Source of the DNA: Helicoverpa zea | Taxonomy: Eukaryota; Arthropoda; Insecta; Lepidoptera; Noctuidae | Direction: 5' to 3' | DNA: 64,000 nucleotides | Assembly (NCBI RefSeq): GCF_022581195.2 | Contig: NC_061462.1 | Location: 11,532,001-11,596,000 of the forward strand | Part shown: piece after piece, positions 62,231 to 64,000 of the stretch | Layout of the letters: each line of letters opens with the position of its first letter | Numbering within the stretch: position 1 is the first letter of the stretch | Program-made: the position numbers and the translations under genes | The notes under the pieces: generated by a model | Told to the model about the DNA's origin: nothing | The model's input: the letters and a program-made list of their open reading frames with translations, nothing else | Database searches by the model: none

Positions 62231-64000
62231 TAAAAAATTTCAGCCATCTATCAGAAAGCGGATTAATGTTTGATTGGATCCACGATTAATTTTTTAAAAA
62301 ACCTCAACCAATTATCTATCGGTACCTATATAGAGTTAGATATGTTTAGTCGGCAGTGTGCGGTGCTCAAAATCTATAAATTCGTGCTTACCTTTAGCAA
62401 AATTACGTTTAAAACCCGCCAAAATTCAGTTAAATATTTAATAGAGTTTTCTCGGAGAGACGCCTATCTCATATGCATTGCGCTTGCAACCAAATTGTGT
62501 TTAAATATTAGATTACGCTCTCGCTTCTATGGCAAATGAAAGAGAAACATGATGAAGCTGTGAACTACAACATGTAGATATGTATATATGTAGAAACGAC
62601 TTATTTTGTAGCGTAACAACTAAACGACTTATCTTACAAAAAATAAAATACTATAAAAGTATACAAAAGTAAAAACATGTATAAAATAATATTATTTATT
62701 TTGGGCGTCGATGTATTCCTCCGCGTCACTGTGCTCAGTAATGTCACCAGAAAACTTATTTATAAAGATATTTGTTATTTAAAAGTAAAAAAAGGACTTT
62801 GACTATAATAGTAATGGTCTATTTTCGGTTGCAGCAATCATGCATACTCAAATAATTTCTATAGAAGCAATATATGTTTAGATTTTCTAAAATTCTGAAT
62901 GTGACCATGATGTCTTTGCAAATCAACACTGAACTTGAGTAACAATTTATACAAAATTTTTAAACTTTAACCATCATAATATTGATAAAAAAAATTTTAG
63001 CAAGTTCAAGGAACGACCTTTTTAAGGTTGAATTATTATTTATCGAAATCACAAAGGATATGGCGTCAGCGATTATTATCGCTAATAAATCAATAAATAA
63101 TTTCGATAGTACAATAATAAGTATTTATTAGATAAAATATGACTTTTATCAGTTTCTTTAATGATAAATGTCTATATTTAGAAAGCTTTAATTCAGTATG
63201 AACTAAATATAGAATATTTATAGCAGTACCTACCTATTACTTAATTAGGTACCGATTAAATATTTCTTCTTCGTGTTCTTATAAATACCTGATTATCTAC
63301 CACTTGTGTAAAAAGCGAAATATACCTACTGATATTTATTTATGTTAAAAAGTAAATGGTGTCCCTTTTTACTGTGCCCTAACAGGGTCCATAAATGTAC
63401 GTAGCTGTAAGCTTATTGTAACACCACGTGCAACTTGTGGAACGCAATAAATGATATGAATATTATACATTTTTATAACACCCCTTCTTATTCCGTCGGG
63501 TATCAAAATATAGACTCTCTCTAGCTCTCTCATTCAGGGTTGTCTACTTAAAACGTAGACGTAGAAAAGTAAAATCTAATGAACAAATGAGACTAATTTC
63601 TAGTCAGGCAACGAATAAGAGATAATTTATCTAATTTCTTAAGCATAAGACGCGATTGGCAAGTTATCACAATAAAGTACTATTTTATCATCTAATTACG
63701 GTTCGGTTAATTTTTGTATTATTGATGACACGCCATATTATTATTATTTTTCGATCATTAGGTACGACCCTTATCGTACCACTGCAGTAGAAAAGGTTGT
63801 GACTCATTATTTATCTTGTGTGTTTTGTTAAGGGTAGGTATTTTAATGCTTATTATGTATTCCTATTTTTTCGGTGGAATTTCTGGAATTAAGAAAAGAT
63901 AAATTGAAAGGTGTAAAAATGTTTTATATCTATGAGAAACATTGAAAGTGCCTGTATCTACGTGTGTACTGTGTACTACTACTACACACGCTCGACGCTC

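Larger units (their letters stand above)
59890..64000. other. 5' flank of the carbonic anhydrase gene; gene-free
   Basis: No gene is supported. Contents are a SINE tail (60695-60772), a hairpin (60896-60933), a 403-bp inverted-repeat element (61322-61724) and a 36-bp palindrome (62195-62230), each listed separately. The carbonic anhydrase promoter should lie just right of 59889, but I see no clear TATA box or initiator. Short frames near 60.4 and 62.3 kb look random. Confidence 0.4.

Noticed and set aside
1..64000. CRISPR arrays, bacterial operons, ribosome binding sites
   Set aside because: The window is eukaryotic: spliced genes, SINEs, LINEs and Helitrons. No regularly spaced repeat array was seen.
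1..64000. An endogenous viral or retroviral copy
   Set aside because: No long terminal repeats, gag/pol or capsid-like frames were seen. The only reverse-transcriptase remnant (55927-56770) is of the non-LTR type.

Overview
This is animal nuclear DNA: AT-rich, with intron-split genes separated by long non-coding tracts. The dispersed repeats point to a moth or butterfly (Lepidoptera). They include short Helitrons that begin TCTATACTAATATTATAAAG and end in CTAG, tRNA-headed SINEs, LINE tails ending in (GAT)n, (ATT)n or (TTTCA)n, and a Tc1-type transposon. The species cannot be told from this window. I see no bacterial features, CRISPR array, or free-standing tRNA or rRNA gene.

Layout. (1) At 1244-1540, minus strand, is what looks like the first coding exon of an unidentified gene that continues leftwards out of the window. 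(2) From about 1.55 to 42.9 kb I find no gene I can defend. This 41 kb holds transposon relics: a 227-bp TA-flanked MITE at 4.3 kb with a second copy at 26.2 kb, LINE tails at 6.6 kb, a 641-bp foldback element at 13.2 kb, a SINE with target-site duplication at 16.5 kb, a GC-rich tandem-repeat island at 24.2 kb, a complete non-autonomous Helitron at 31.5 kb and a 305-bp MITE at 39.7 kb. Two stretches look like decayed coding sequence (about 4.7-5.05 kb and 21.4-21.7 kb). (3) At 42896-49840, plus strand, is a complete ten-exon gene for a mitochondrial FASTK-family RNA-binding protein with a C-terminal RAP domain, most like FASTKD4/TBRG4. All splice junctions keep frame (553 residues). (4) At 52317-59889, minus strand, is an eight-exon gene for a secreted, apparently catalytic alpha-carbonic anhydrase (305 residues). 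(5) From 59.9 to 64 kb is non-coding DNA with a 403-bp inverted-repeat element, a 16-bp hairpin and a perfect 36-bp palindrome.

The two complete genes are convergent. Candidate poly(A) signals for the two strands lie about 30 bp apart near 51.28 kb, so the transcripts probably end tail to tail or overlap slightly. Nothing suggests a functional link between a mitochondrial RNA factor and a secreted carbonic anhydrase. Their introns are loaded with mobile DNA: SINE, Tc1, MITE and Helitron pieces in the FASTKD4-like gene, and SINE, CR1-like LINE and Helitron pieces in the carbonic anhydrase gene.

I found no convincing new multi-gene system. The most informative unusual signal is the 227-bp MITE family: three copies of identical length and almost identical sequence, one of which shows what looks like arm-to-arm sequence correction.
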